Shown here piece after piece: positions 16,378 to 25,888 of a DNA stretch of 64,000 nt. Below the pieces are notes generated by a model. The model had not been told where the DNA came from. It did no database searches and worked only from the letters and a program-made list of their open reading frames with translations. This DNA comes from DAOPYU01 sp942493245 (lineage in GTDB: Bacteria; Sumerlaeota; Sumerlaeia; UBA8349): assembly GCA_942493245.1 (NCBI GenBank), contig OW818685.1:4836001-4900000 (forward strand), read 5' to 3'. Each line of letters begins with the position of its first letter. Position 1 is the stretch's first letter. Both the position numbers and the translations under genes were made by a program.

Positions 16378-16444
16378 ATGGGGAAAAAGCGGTTTCCGGG
16401 GGCGATGCCCCAGGCTGAGCCACCCGGCCCCTGAGACAAAATTT

Positions 16445-16481
16445 TTTCCGCGTTGGCTCTACATCGGAACCAACGCGGAAA
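16445..16481 (-). terminator. Terminator of the head-repeat protein gene
   Basis: Minus strand stem TTTCCGCGTTGG (16481-16470) paired with CCAACGCGGAAA (16456-16445), 13-base loop, then an A/T-rich tract ending TTTTG. It lies 36 bp past the stop at 16517. Confidence 0.65.
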
Positions 16482-16516
16482 GGTATTCGCGAAACACTCT
16501 TGGAGTTAGGAAACGC

Positions 16517-17689
16517 TTATTCGGCGGCTCCACTCTGAAGCAGAAGCGCGCGCATGTCGGCGTTGCCCGTGGCGGGTGTCACCTGGAACATTTCACAGAG
16601 GTCGGCGCCACCGGTGATGTTCAGCACTTTGGTTTGCAATTCCCCGTCCACTTTCACGATGCCGTCGGTTCCGGTACCGGACTTGGCGCCGCCTTTGAGC
16701 ACCAGGTTGGCGCCATTGACGTCACCGGCGCTGGCGCTGGTGGCCTGGAGGGTGACATCCTGAGGCGTGGCCGACGAAACACCGCGACCCAGATAGATCG
16801 TGCTGATATACCCGTTCGCGTCGTCGCCGCCGACAACCATCTGGTGGTTGCCCTTGACTTTGGCGCCAAACCCCAGAGCGATGGAACTGACCGCGGTCGT
16901 CGGAACGGCATCCGTTTCAGCCCCGAGGAAGACGTTGTAGCTGCCATTGTTATAGAGGCCGGCATTCGCCCCGATATTCACATTGTAAATCTGGCCGCTG
17001 GCCGTGAAGCCTGCCTGATTGCCGATATTGACATTCCGTGAACCGCTCAAATCCTGATAACCCGCATAGGATCCCAGATTCAAATTGAAAATACCGGTGG
17101 CGTTTCTGTAGGCGGCCCGGTAACCCAACGCGACGTTATCCGTACCCGTCGTATTGCTGTAACCCGACTGAAACCCGATATAGGTCAGTCGGGCGCCCGT
17201 GATGTTCGCTGTGCCGGCGTACCCGCCCAGCAGCATATTGTAATAGCCGGTTGTGTTGCTGTATCCGGCATTGGTTCCCAGGAAAACATTCTGGGCTCCC
17301 GTGGTGTTGCTGCGCCCGGCCACATAGCCGATAAATGTGTTGTCCGAACCGGTATTGACATTTCCCGCCCAATACCCGATCCCGATATTCCGGTTTCCGG
17401 TATTGTTCGCACCCGCCACATTTCCCGCGAAAATGTTGTGACTGCCTGTGGCGTTTTGCCCCGCGCGGTACCCGACCATTGTCGAATAGGGAGCGGTGGT
17501 TCCCGCGTATAAACCCACCTGCAGCGCCTGGGTATTGGATGTGTCCAGGACGGTCACGCCCCCGATACGATAATCGCCCCCGACGGGCAGATCTTCGTTG
17601 ATCCCACTGGCGTGGTCGGCCAGCGCAAGGCCGACGGACAGGACGAACAGAGTGAGCAATACTCCGACTTTTACGATTGACCGGTACAT
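16517..17689 (-). CDS. Secreted repeat protein with YadA-head-like or tail-fibre-like repeats
   Basis: 390 residues. The first 24 form a Sec signal peptide (VGVLLTLFVLSVGLALA). From about 60 to 270 there are back-to-back repeats of roughly 14-16 residues with the pattern G-x-x-A-G-x-x-N-T-T-G-x-x-N-x-x-x-G, as in the left-handed beta-roll heads of trimeric autotransporters and in some phage fibres. A second region of beta-strands follows, and the end (NITGGADLCEMFQV, then NADMRALLLQSGAAE) resembles the GADLAE segment that precedes a C-terminal module in similar proteins. There is no YadA-type membrane anchor, so it is released or held by an unknown partner. GGGGAGG precedes the ATG. Role: possibly adhesion or surface layer (inference). 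Confidence 0.72.
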   Translation of the reverse strand: MYRSIVKVGVLLTLFVLSVGLALADHASGINEDLPVGGDYRIGGVTVLDTSNTQALQVGLYAGTTAPYSTMVGYRAGQNATGSHNIFAGNVAGANNTGNRNIGIGYWAGNVNTGSDNTFIGYVAGRSNTTGAQNVFLGTNAGYSNTTGYYNMLLGGYAGTANITGARLTYIGFQSGYSNTTGTDNVALGYRAAYRNATGIFNLNLGSYAGYQDLSGSRNVNIGNQAGFTASGQIYNVNIGANAGLYNNGSYNVFLGAETDAVPTTAVSSIALGFGAKVKGNHQMVVGGDDANGYISTIYLGRGVSSATPQDVTLQATSASAGDVNGANLVLKGGAKSGTGTDGIVKVDGELQTKVLNITGGADLCEMFQVTPATGNADMRALLLQSGAAE

Positions 17690-17881
17690 GCAGCACCTCC
17701 CCTTGATCTCATGTTGCTTTATTCTTTGACTGATATTCTCGGCGCATGGAACTGCAACCGGGAATCTGAGTTACAATTCTTCACCCTACCTCCCCTATCG
17801 TAATGGGGAGACGGGAGAGAATGCAAGAAAAAAGGAGGTTTTTACCCCTGCCGGGTTTGTACGCACAAATCAGAGTTGTCA

Positions 17882-20800
17882 TTATTCCGTATCCGGTTCA
17901 CACGTTCTTTCTCCGGCGTCGAGCGTTTCGCGGACTTTTCCGGCCAATTGACGGGCCGAATAGGGTTTCCCCAGAAACGCCACCCCTTCTTCCAGAATGC
18001 CATAATGCTCGATAACATCGGCCGTGTAGCCGGAGTTGAACAGGGTCTTGAGGGTGCGGGTTTCGGCAATCGCCTGAGCCAGGAAGTGCCCATTCAGACC
18101 GGGTAACACCACGTCCGTCAATAACAGATGGATTTCTCCGGGGAACTGACGGGCGGTCTGGAGGGCGTCCTGCCCGTTGGCGGCCACCAGAACGCGGTAG
18201 CCGAGGCGTTCCAGGACCAGGGTGGCAAACTCGCGCACGATGGTGTCGTCTTCCACGAACAGAATCGTTTCTTGCCCCCGGGGCAGGATCGAACTGGTTT
18301 CGGAACCGGAAACCTCGACGCTCCTGGGGGATTCCCGGGTCCGGGGGAAGTAAATCCGGAACGTGGCGCCTTGCGCCGGTTGAGACTCGACTTCGATGAA
18401 GCCTTCATTCTGTTTCACGGCGCCATAAATCGTCGCCAGTCCCAAACCGGTTCCTTTCCCGACCGGCTTGGTGGTGAAAAACGGTTCAAAGAGGTGGTTC
18501 CTAGTCTCTTCATTCATGCCGCAGCCGGTGTCGCGCACCATTAGAAGCACGTATTGACCCGGCTGCGCCTTGGGGTGGGTTTTGCAGAATTCCTCGCCGA
18601 GGTCTGTGTCCTGGGTCGTTATCTCGATGCGCCCGCCCTCGGGCATGGCGTCGCGAGCATTGACGCAGAGATTGACCAGGATTTGCTCGATCTGTCCCTG
18701 ATCCGCCCGGATGGACTCGGTAGACGCCGGCAGGTGGAGTTGCAGTTCGACATCTTCGCCGAGCAGGCGGCCCAGCATGTTGTGCAAGTCCTGGATCACC
18801 CTGTTCAGATTCAGGATCGCGGGTTCCACCTTCTGGCGGCGCGAAAAGGCCAGCAGTTGCTTGGTCAGGGTAGCGGCGCGTTCGGCCGACTTGCGCGCTT
18901 CCGTCAACGGCCCCCGCAGGGGATCCTGCTTTTTCAGCGTTTCGAGAGCCAGATCCAGATAGCCGAACATGCCGGTCAGGAGGTTGTTGAAATCGTGTGC
19001 CACGCCTCCGGCCAGGCGTCCGATGGATTCCATTTTCTGGGACTGACGAAGCTGCTCCTCGAACAGTTCCCGGTCGCGTTGCGCCTGTTTGCGCTCGGAA
19101 ACGTCCTGTATTGTGCCCATCATGTGGGGCGACCCGTCCTGGGGGTCTTTGATCAGGACCGCATTCACATCAATTTCCATGTAGCGCCCGTTTTTGTGCC
19201 GCACCCGATACTCGTTGTGGTACCGATGGCCGGTCCGGAGCGCCTCGGCCCACGCCTGAGTCACCCGTGCGACGTCATCCGGATGAACCCGTTCCAGCCA
19301 TTTCTCGACATCCATATCGCCGAATTCTTCCGGCGTGAAGCCGGTAATCGGTTCGATCGCGCCCGCCCAAAGCACTTTGCCCGTTTCCATGTTCCGGTCG
19401 TACACGATCTGGCCGGCTGTTTCGGTCACGATGCGGTAGTGTTGTTCGCTGGTCTGGAGTTTTTCTTCCGCCCGGCGGCGTTCGAGGATATTGGCGACGG
19501 CATCGCTGAGCAATTGCAGACGATGGACATCTTCTTCGATCCAGACAATTTCCCGCGACATGGAAATCAGGCCGATGGCGCCGTTGATCCCCTGGAGCAG
19601 GCCGCGCAGGGGCAGGTAAAGCGCCGAGCGCGCGCCGATGGATTCATAGAATTCACGAAGCGGCTGCGCCGCAAGGGGCAGGTCGGCCACACGGGGGATC
19701 ATGAGGAATTCGCCTCGCAGCAGCCGCTCTTCCACCCACGCGAAATTCTGGCCGAGCGGCACCTGCTGAAACGCCTCAATGCGGCTCGAGTGGCCAAACG
19801 CATTCCACTCCTGGGTGATGCTCCACGTGGTAAAATCGTCCGAAATCTGAACGAGAAAAACCCAGTCCACGCCGAAGTATTCGGCAATGGCCTGCAGGCA
19901 GTTGCGGATGTGTTGCTCGATATTGGCGCGGTTCTCTATTTCGAAACGGGCTAGCAGATCGGTGATCAGGTTATTGAAAGCGGCGTGGCGCTGGAGCGTC
20001 TGCTCGATCTTTTTCCGTTCGGTAATGTCCATATAACTGGCCCGGATCAGATCGCGTCCCGAAAAGGGGAGGCGTACCAAGCGCACTTCACAGACAATTT
20101 CAGAGCCATCCGGCAGACTGACAATCCGTTCGAGTGTGCGCGATTCACCTTCCAGCACCCGCCGGACGTTCTCCTGGACGCTTTCAAAAATCGTTTGTCC
20201 ATCCGGTTGGCGAACCGCATGCAATTGTTCCGGACCCATAGTCAGCAGCGCCTCGCGGCTGCGCAAAAACATTTGTTCCGCTTTCGCGTTGGCATCCACA
20301 AACCGGCTCAATTCGGCATCGTACACCAAGATCGCGTCGGGCGCCTGCTCGACCAGAAGACGGAACCGCTTTTCGCTGTCGAACAAGGCCCGGTTGCTTT
20401 CTTCCAGCGCGATTGTCCGTTGTTGCACGCGCGCCTCCATTTCCTCATTGGCTTGCCGGAGCGAAAGTTGCAGGGAACGGATGTCCAGATGAATCTTGAC
20501 ACGGCCCAGCACTTCCTCCTTGTGGAAGGGCTTGGGAATATAGTCCACCCCCCCCGCTTCAAAGGCTGCGGTCTTGTTACGGGTTTCCTCGAGCGCGCTG
20601 ATGAACAGAACCGGAATGTCTTTGAGTCTGGGATCCTGTTTCAGGCGCCTGCACACCTCGTAGCCGTCCATGTCCGGCATGAGAATATCGAGCAGGATCA
20701 GGTCGGGCGGATGGGCCTGAGCGGCCTTCAGCGCCAGTTCACCGCTCTGGGCGGGTCTAGTCTGGTAGCCTTCTTTCCGCATGATTTCGGAAAGCGTTTT

Positions 20801-20884
20801 CAGATTGGCCGGTACGTCATCCACAATCAGAATGACCGGACGGCGCTCGTCGCGCGATTTATCGGCGTGACTGGACTGGGTCAT
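17882..20884 (-). CDS. Soluble hybrid histidine kinase: REC-PAS-GAF-PAS-HisKA-HATPase-REC
   Basis: 1000 residues, no transmembrane segment. Receiver 1 covers about 17-130 with phospho-acceptor D66 (DLILLDILMP); a helical linker leads to PAS (about 190-305), GAF-like (about 320-475) and a second PAS (about 490-615). The phosphorylated H630 sits in GGVAHDFNNLL, then the ATPase (GCGMNEETRNHLFEPFFTTK, GTGLGLATIYG), then receiver 2 (LLLTDVVLPGLNG). The ATG at 20884 overlaps the stop of the upstream kinase gene in an ATGA, with AAGGAAA upstream, so the two are cotranslated. The N-terminal receiver probably takes phosphate from that membrane kinase (inference). No output regulator lies nearby. Confidence 0.9.
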   Translation of the reverse strand: MTQSSHADKSRDERRPVILIVDDVPANLKTLSEIMRKEGYQTRPAQSGELALKAAQAHPPDLILLDILMPDMDGYEVCRRLKQDPRLKDIPVLFISALEETRNKTAAFEAGGVDYIPKPFHKEEVLGRVKIHLDIRSLQLSLRQANEEMEARVQQRTIALEESNRALFDSEKRFRLLVEQAPDAILVYDAELSRFVDANAKAEQMFLRSREALLTMGPEQLHAVRQPDGQTIFESVQENVRRVLEGESRTLERIVSLPDGSEIVCEVRLVRLPFSGRDLIRASYMDITERKKIEQTLQRHAAFNNLITDLLARFEIENRANIEQHIRNCLQAIAEYFGVDWVFLVQISDDFTTWSITQEWNAFGHSSRIEAFQQVPLGQNFAWVEERLLRGEFLMIPRVADLPLAAQPLREFYESIGARSALYLPLRGLLQGINGAIGLISMSREIVWIEEDVHRLQLLSDAVANILERRRAEEKLQTSEQHYRIVTETAGQIVYDRNMETGKVLWAGAIEPITGFTPEEFGDMDVEKWLERVHPDDVARVTQAWAEALRTGHRYHNEYRVRHKNGRYMEIDVNAVLIKDPQDGSPHMMGTIQDVSERKQAQRDRELFEEQLRQSQKMESIGRLAGGVAHDFNNLLTGMFGYLDLALETLKKQDPLRGPLTEARKSAERAATLTKQLLAFSRRQKVEPAILNLNRVIQDLHNMLGRLLGEDVELQLHLPASTESIRADQGQIEQILVNLCVNARDAMPEGGRIEITTQDTDLGEEFCKTHPKAQPGQYVLLMVRDTGCGMNEETRNHLFEPFFTTKPVGKGTGLGLATIYGAVKQNEGFIEVESQPAQGATFRIYFPRTRESPRSVEVSGSETSSILPRGQETILFVEDDTIVREFATLVLERLGYRVLVAANGQDALQTARQFPGEIHLLLTDVVLPGLNGHFLAQAIAETRTLKTLFNSGYTADVIEHYGILEEGVAFLGKPYSARQLAGKVRETLDAGERTCEPDTE

Positions 20885-23800
20885 GATAATTTCCTTGCGT
20901 TGAATAGCTTCGCCAGCTCGGCCACCTCGTAAGCGCTGGCCAGTTTCTTCAGTTCGTGTCCCAGAAGAGGTTCCCACTCACAAACCTGCGGCAGGAACGT
21001 CTTGAATCCATCGAGATCCAGAGCGGACAGAGCCTCTTCCAATTGGCTGATCAGGGGGGCGGGTAATTGGTTCAACATCTTGTCCAGACGATCGGTATTG
21101 AGGAAATCTTCCTCCGCTTTTCGAGGTTCAGCGCGAGGGACGACCCAACCCAGGTGTGCGACCAGTTTATTGAACAATTCGCGTGTCTGGAACGGTTTGG
21201 CAATGAAATCGTCCGCACCTCGCAACAACAGAGTCTGACGGTCGTCATCCGAAACGGAGGCGCTGATCACGATGATCGGAACCCGTTTTTCGGAGCGCTC
21301 CTGCTGTCGAATCCTCTGGATCGCTTCATAGCCGTCCAGAACCGGCATACGGAGATCCATCAGGATCAAATCGGGCCGGTTCTCTTCAAACGAACGCACG
21401 GCCTGCGCTCCATCCGAAGCTTCCCGGGTGCGCAACCCCGCGGATTGAAGAAGCTGAACGAGAAACGCCAGATTTTCGACCTGATCCTCGCAGATCAGAA
21501 TTTCGGGCGGATTGGGGACAGAGATCCAGTAATCCGTACGAAGAGGCTCCATCGGCGTCGGCTGGTTCTCATCGGTCACGGCTTCATACGGAATATTGAA
21601 TGAGAACAAGGATCCGGATCCCGGTTCGCTGCACAATGCCAGTTCCCCCCCCAGAAGGTTCACCAGTTTGCGGCTGATGTACAGACCCAATCCCACCCCT
21701 CCTGCGGCGTTTCCGTGGGCTTGCATGAAGGGATCGAAGAGGCTTTCCCGGTTTTCTTCGGCGATTCCCGGTCCGGTATCCTGAACCTCGAACCGGAGCG
21801 TTTCCTTTTTCTCCTGCACCCGCGCCCGAAGTGAGACAAGGCCCTCCTGGGTGAACTTGACAGCGTTACCCGTCAGATTGATGAGGACCTGTTTGAGCCG
21901 CTTCTCGTCGGTCCGGATATAGAGAGGCAATAAAGGATCGAGTTCAAGGCGGAAAGAGAGCCGTTTGGCCTGGGCGTGGGGGCGCATGATTTCCTCGATC
22001 CCCAGAAGCATGCGGCGCACATCGAAACAGGAATCGTAGCGGGAGGTCTGACCCGATTCGATCTTCGACATCTCGAGCACATCATTGATCAGGTCCAGAA
22101 GGAGTTCGCCACTGCGGTTGATGGTTTCGACGTTCTCCTTCTGGTTCTCGCTCAGACTGGGGTCGTCCCGCATGATCTGCGAAAATCCGAGAACCGCGTT
22201 GAGCGGGGTTCGCAGTTCATGGGTGACGGTGGCCAGAAAAATACTTTTGGCTTGATTGGCCGCCTCGGCCGCCTCCTTGGCCTCGCGCAAGAGGCGGTTC
22301 GATTCCGCCAATTGTCGCGTTCGCGATTCCACCTGGTCCTGCAGACGCTCGTGGTAATGGAGCAATTCCTGGTTGGCCTGCTTGCGTTGCAGAATACGCC
22401 ACATGCCGGTCATCAGCAGGGTGATCTGTCGGATGTCCGATTCATCGTAGTCGGCGGGTTTGTTGGCCACCCCCGAAACGATGACGATTTTCGGTCCATC
22501 GAAAATGGGCGCACTCATGGTTCGCTGCAGCGGGGTGCGAGTGGACGGAAACCGGGTTTCGGGAGAACGGGATGGCGCGCCCGTGTTGTTGCAGATAAAG
22601 GGCTGGCGTTTCCGAAGGATTTTGCCCCACGCCCCCGCCTCCTCCACCGTATAGACAAGGGGGAGACTCTCTTGTCCCCCTTCCTCCCGGGCGGATTCAG
22701 ACCAGGCCTCCAGTGTCAGAACTCGCTCGTCCGGGCTGACAAAAGCGAGGTAACCCATCTCACTCCGGGTCAATCGAACCGCTTCGGTCAGGGTGTAGGC
22801 GAGGATGTCCTGCCTCGGTTTTTCTTCCATGTGGTCCAGTTGCAGCAACGCCTCGAGCCGCATCTCATTCAAGCGCAACGCCTGTTCTGCCTGGTGCGTC
22901 TCGGAGATGTCGGTTATCAGTCCCTCGAGCGCCAGCACGGCGCCGTCGGGGCCGAAGACGCCCCGTCCCCGCTCCCAGACCCATTTGCGCGCCCCCGAGG
23001 CTGTCAACAGGGGGTAACGCACTTCGTAGTGGCGCTTTTCCGCGTTTGCCTCCTGCACAATCTGCCACAGGCGCGCCTGCTCTTCTGGCGGGATCAGATC
23101 CATGAAGGTCTTGGGGGAATCCCCCAAGAAAGCCTCGGGCGGGTACCCGGTCAACTCCTGGCTGCCTTTACTCATGAACTCGATCGTCCAGCGGCTGTCG
23201 TTCCGGCAGCGGTAGGCCAGGCCCGGCAGATTGTCGAAATACGCGGCCAGCGTACGGCGACTTTCTTTTAAGGCTTCGTAGGTCTGATTGATTTCGGTGA
23301 TATCTTCGGCGCAACAGACCACCTCCTCGACTTCCCCCTCGGAGTCGAGGAGCGGGGCGCGCAAAACCTGGAACAGGTGCGAGTGGCAATCTGCGCTTAT
23401 GCGCCATTCTTCGGAGCGGATGGGCCTTTTTTCTTTGAAGACCCGGCGGTTGGCTTCGATCTGCGCCTGCAGTTCCTCGTCGGACGTGAAGACGGTCCAG
23501 AGCGGGTGGTGTTCGATGCTGGGTTTGGGGTATCCGCAGAACTCGGCAAAGGCGTGGTTGACCACGCCGAAGGTCTCCTCGTCTTTCAGGAGCCAGACCT
23601 GGGTTTCGATCTTGTCGAGCAGGAAAGCCCGCTCCTCGGCCACGTGGGTCAGTACCTGACGCGCCCGCAGGTCGCGCAGTTGGATAATATAGAGCAGAAT
23701 CAGCAACCCCGACACGAGAAGGCTGAAGAGGAACGGGATGGTCTGGAATTGCGCGATTTTGCCTGCCCAGTAATGGGCGTCCACATCCGCTCCCAGAAAA

Positions 23801-24318
23801 GCCACCACTTTCCCCTGCGGGTCGCGCAGGGGCGCCACACTCGTGACCCACACTCCCCACGAGTCTTTCTGCGGCCCGAGGGTGCCCGCTTCCCGGTTTC
23901 GGACAAACGCGCGAAATTCAGGATCCTCGTCTTCATACACAGAGCCGGGAGGCGAAAAATTCGGCGAGTCGGACGGTTCGGAATCACACAGGAAAACGAT
24001 CTTTTCGTCCACCAGCCGCATCAGGTAGCAAAACCGGACGTCGGGCGCCGCCTCGCGCAGGCGAGCCATCTGGTCTCTAAGGCGCAGGTAGGCCGGGTTG
24101 TTTTCGTCGCGCGCGGTTCCGCTGAGCGCCATGACATCCGCAATTGGAATCCCCACCGCTGCCGTCCGGGTTCTTTCCAGCAGAATCGCGCGCGCCCGGG
24201 AGTCGGTGGCTTTTCCGACCCAGAACGACCCCACCCCTCCAACTCCCAACGTGAGTATGATCAGGACAAACAACAGGTGTTTGCTCGTAAAGCGAGGAAA
24301 TGAAGTCTCGGACTTCAT
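20881..24318 (-). CDS. Membrane hybrid histidine kinase: extracytoplasmic sensor-PAS-PAS-GAF-HisKA-HATPase-REC
   Basis: 1145 residues. Two transmembrane helices (about 8-30 and 205-230) flank an extracytoplasmic sensor of about 175 residues (FCYLMRLVDEKIVFLCDSEP, then VAFLGADVDAHYW), Cache-like. Then two PAS domains, a GAF domain, a coiled coil (QVESRTRQLAESNRLLREAK), HisKA with H700 in THELRTPLN, ATPase (GGVGLGLYISRKLV) and a C-terminal receiver (DLILMDLRMPVLDG), ending in a helical extension that could be an Hpt-like remnant. The ATG at 24318 is chosen because AGGGA lies 7 bases upstream; two earlier ATGs have poor spacing. It is the first gene of a two-gene unit. Confidence 0.9.
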   Translation of the reverse strand: MKSETSFPRFTSKHLLFVLIILTLGVGGVGSFWVGKATDSRARAILLERTRTAAVGIPIADVMALSGTARDENNPAYLRLRDQMARLREAAPDVRFCYLMRLVDEKIVFLCDSEPSDSPNFSPPGSVYEDEDPEFRAFVRNREAGTLGPQKDSWGVWVTSVAPLRDPQGKVVAFLGADVDAHYWAGKIAQFQTIPFLFSLLVSGLLILLYIIQLRDLRARQVLTHVAEERAFLLDKIETQVWLLKDEETFGVVNHAFAEFCGYPKPSIEHHPLWTVFTSDEELQAQIEANRRVFKEKRPIRSEEWRISADCHSHLFQVLRAPLLDSEGEVEEVVCCAEDITEINQTYEALKESRRTLAAYFDNLPGLAYRCRNDSRWTIEFMSKGSQELTGYPPEAFLGDSPKTFMDLIPPEEQARLWQIVQEANAEKRHYEVRYPLLTASGARKWVWERGRGVFGPDGAVLALEGLITDISETHQAEQALRLNEMRLEALLQLDHMEEKPRQDILAYTLTEAVRLTRSEMGYLAFVSPDERVLTLEAWSESAREEGGQESLPLVYTVEEAGAWGKILRKRQPFICNNTGAPSRSPETRFPSTRTPLQRTMSAPIFDGPKIVIVSGVANKPADYDESDIRQITLLMTGMWRILQRKQANQELLHYHERLQDQVESRTRQLAESNRLLREAKEAAEAANQAKSIFLATVTHELRTPLNAVLGFSQIMRDDPSLSENQKENVETINRSGELLLDLINDVLEMSKIESGQTSRYDSCFDVRRMLLGIEEIMRPHAQAKRLSFRLELDPLLPLYIRTDEKRLKQVLINLTGNAVKFTQEGLVSLRARVQEKKETLRFEVQDTGPGIAEENRESLFDPFMQAHGNAAGGVGLGLYISRKLVNLLGGELALCSEPGSGSLFSFNIPYEAVTDENQPTPMEPLRTDYWISVPNPPEILICEDQVENLAFLVQLLQSAGLRTREASDGAQAVRSFEENRPDLILMDLRMPVLDGYEAIQRIRQQERSEKRVPIIVISASVSDDDRQTLLLRGADDFIAKPFQTRELFNKLVAHLGWVVPRAEPRKAEEDFLNTDRLDKMLNQLPAPLISQLEEALSALDLDGFKTFLPQVCEWEPLLGHELKKLASAYEVAELAKLFNARKLS

Positions 24319-24797
24319 GGAGTATTCCCTCATCTTCCCATTTTCCCTCAAAGCCCGGTTCGGGTTGAAGATCCGATGGGGAAGGCTGTGGGCGCAATCG
24401 TCTTTGCAACCAGACGGTCCCGGCCCTTTCTATCACAAAGGCAGAGGAGGAAAAAGAACGGCAACCTTCTTCTCGGAATCGTATCCAAAAGGTGTCCTCA
24501 GGGAAAATTGTTTGCCAATCCTTTACGCTTACCCTATGATTTCAGCATACAAAGGACAGATTCAGAGTCAAGAGAATCCCTGCGTCGGCGCTGTATGTGG
24601 GTCCAGTCTTTTGTTTTGGGAGGGAAGCGGTTTTTTCTCGAAAAATACCGGAAAGGGGTTGCCGGGGACGCAGGAACCGGGAAGACGAAGCCCCGAAAAC
24701 AGGCGCATATTAAGCTTTCCCTGACCGGGGCGGGTGGCTATAATCCGGCGAGGATGGGCCTGGCGCCGGGGTCTGCGAACGAAATGGAGAACGGACT
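24319..24797. other. Divergent intergenic region between kinases and pheA
   Basis: About 480 bases with no gene. A TATAAT box for pheA is at its right end. I found no clear promoter for the kinase pair and no repeats here. Confidence 0.6.
24739..24744 (+). promoter_or_regulatory. Candidate -10 box for pheA
   Basis: Exact TATAAT 53 bases before the pheA GTG. The -35 position (about 24716-24721) reads only TTTCCC, so activator help or a low-strength promoter is likely. Confidence 0.45.
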
Positions 24798-25865
24798 GTG
24801 ATTGAAAAGCTGCGGCAACAGATTGACGAGTGCGACCGGCAGATCATTGATCTGCTCAGCAAGCGGGCCGACGCCGCGCTCGCCATCGGCCATTATAAAA
24901 AAGAACACCAATTGCCATTCTATGACGCGGGTCGGCAGAAAATGGTGCTGGACCGTCTGTGCAAACTCAACCAGGGGCCGTTCCCGAACCGGGGGCTGCG
25001 CCAGGTTTTTTCCGAAATCATGTCGGCCTGCCTGGGTCTCGAGGAACCCCTCTCGATCGGCTTTCTCGGTCCCGAGGCCACTTTCACCCACATGGCGGCC
25101 AAGGAACTCTTCGGTTCGTCCGCCAATTGTGTGCCTTACAAGTCCATTTCGGACGTGTTCATGGCGTGCGAAAAGGGGTGGACCGACTACGGCGTGGTGC
25201 CGATCGAAAACTCCGCCATCGGCGTGGTCCACGAAACGCTCGACCGGTTTACCGACACCTCTCTGATTATCTGCGCGGAAATCACCCTCTCGATCCACCA
25301 TTCGCTGATGGCGAATTGCGCGCTCGAGGAGATCAAGCGCGTTTACTCGAAGCCCGAAGCGCTGTTGCAGTGCCGGGGGTGGCTGAAGGGAAACCTCCCG
25401 ACGGTGGAGTTGCGCGAGGAGGATTCGACGAGCGAGGGGGCACGGCGCGCGGCGGATGAGCCGAACTCGGCCGCCATCGCCAGCGAACTGGCCGCCCGGC
25501 TCTACAATGTCAAGATCCTGGTGCGCGGCATTGAGGATATCAACGACAACATCACCCGTTTCTGGGTGATTGGCCGCAATCCCTCGGCGCCCACGGGAAA
25601 CGACAAGACGAGTATCATGTTCTCGGTCAAGGACCGCCCCGGCGCGCTCTACGACCTGCTCAAGCCCTTCCACCGCGAGAAGATCAACCTGACCAAAATC
25701 GAGTCGCGTCCCACGAAACGCCGTCCCTGGGAGTACGTTTTCTTTGTGGACCTCCTGGGCCACTCGTCTCAGAAAAATATCGGCAACGTGCTCGCCGAAA
25801 TCGAAGAGCATTGCGAATTCCTCAAGATCATGGGGTCGTACCCGCGCGACGATCAGCCCCATTGA
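24798..25865 (+). CDS. pheA: Bifunctional chorismate mutase / prephenate dehydratase (P-protein)
   Basis: 355 residues with a GTG start (24798) after GGAGAACGGACT; the nearby ATG at 24784 is out of frame. Chorismate mutase (AroQ type) occupies about 1-90 (LRQQIDECDRQIIDLLSKRADAALAIGHYK), prephenate dehydratase about 95-270 (SIGFLGPEATFTHMAAKE, then GVVPIENSAIGVVHETLD) and an ACT domain the rest, with the feedback motif ESRPTKRRPWEYVFFVDL. It converts chorismate to phenylpyruvate and is normally inhibited by phenylalanine. It leads the pheA-hisC-tyrA set. Confidence 0.95.
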   Translation: MIEKLRQQIDECDRQIIDLLSKRADAALAIGHYKKEHQLPFYDAGRQKMVLDRLCKLNQGPFPNRGLRQVFSEIMSACLGLEEPLSIGFLGPEATFTHMAAKELFGSSANCVPYKSISDVFMACEKGWTDYGVVPIENSAIGVVHETLDRFTDTSLIICAEITLSIHHSLMANCALEEIKRVYSKPEALLQCRGWLKGNLPTVELREEDSTSEGARRAADEPNSAAIASELAARLYNVKILVRGIEDINDNITRFWVIGRNPSAPTGNDKTSIMFSVKDRPGALYDLLKPFHREKINLTKIESRPTKRRPWEYVFFVDLLGHSSQKNIGNVLAEIEEHCEFLKIMGSYPRDDQPH

Positions 25866-25888
25866 GTCTGTGTCCCTGAGAAAGGATC

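Larger units (their letters stand above)
15939..16444. other. Repeat-filled gap after the CE15 gene
   Basis: About 500 bases without a gene. In order: a REP-like hairpin (15990-16017), a MITE (16043-16200), an R2 core (16303-16377) and another REP-like palindrome (16396-16414). Short open frames across it are by-products of the repeats. Confidence 0.75.
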
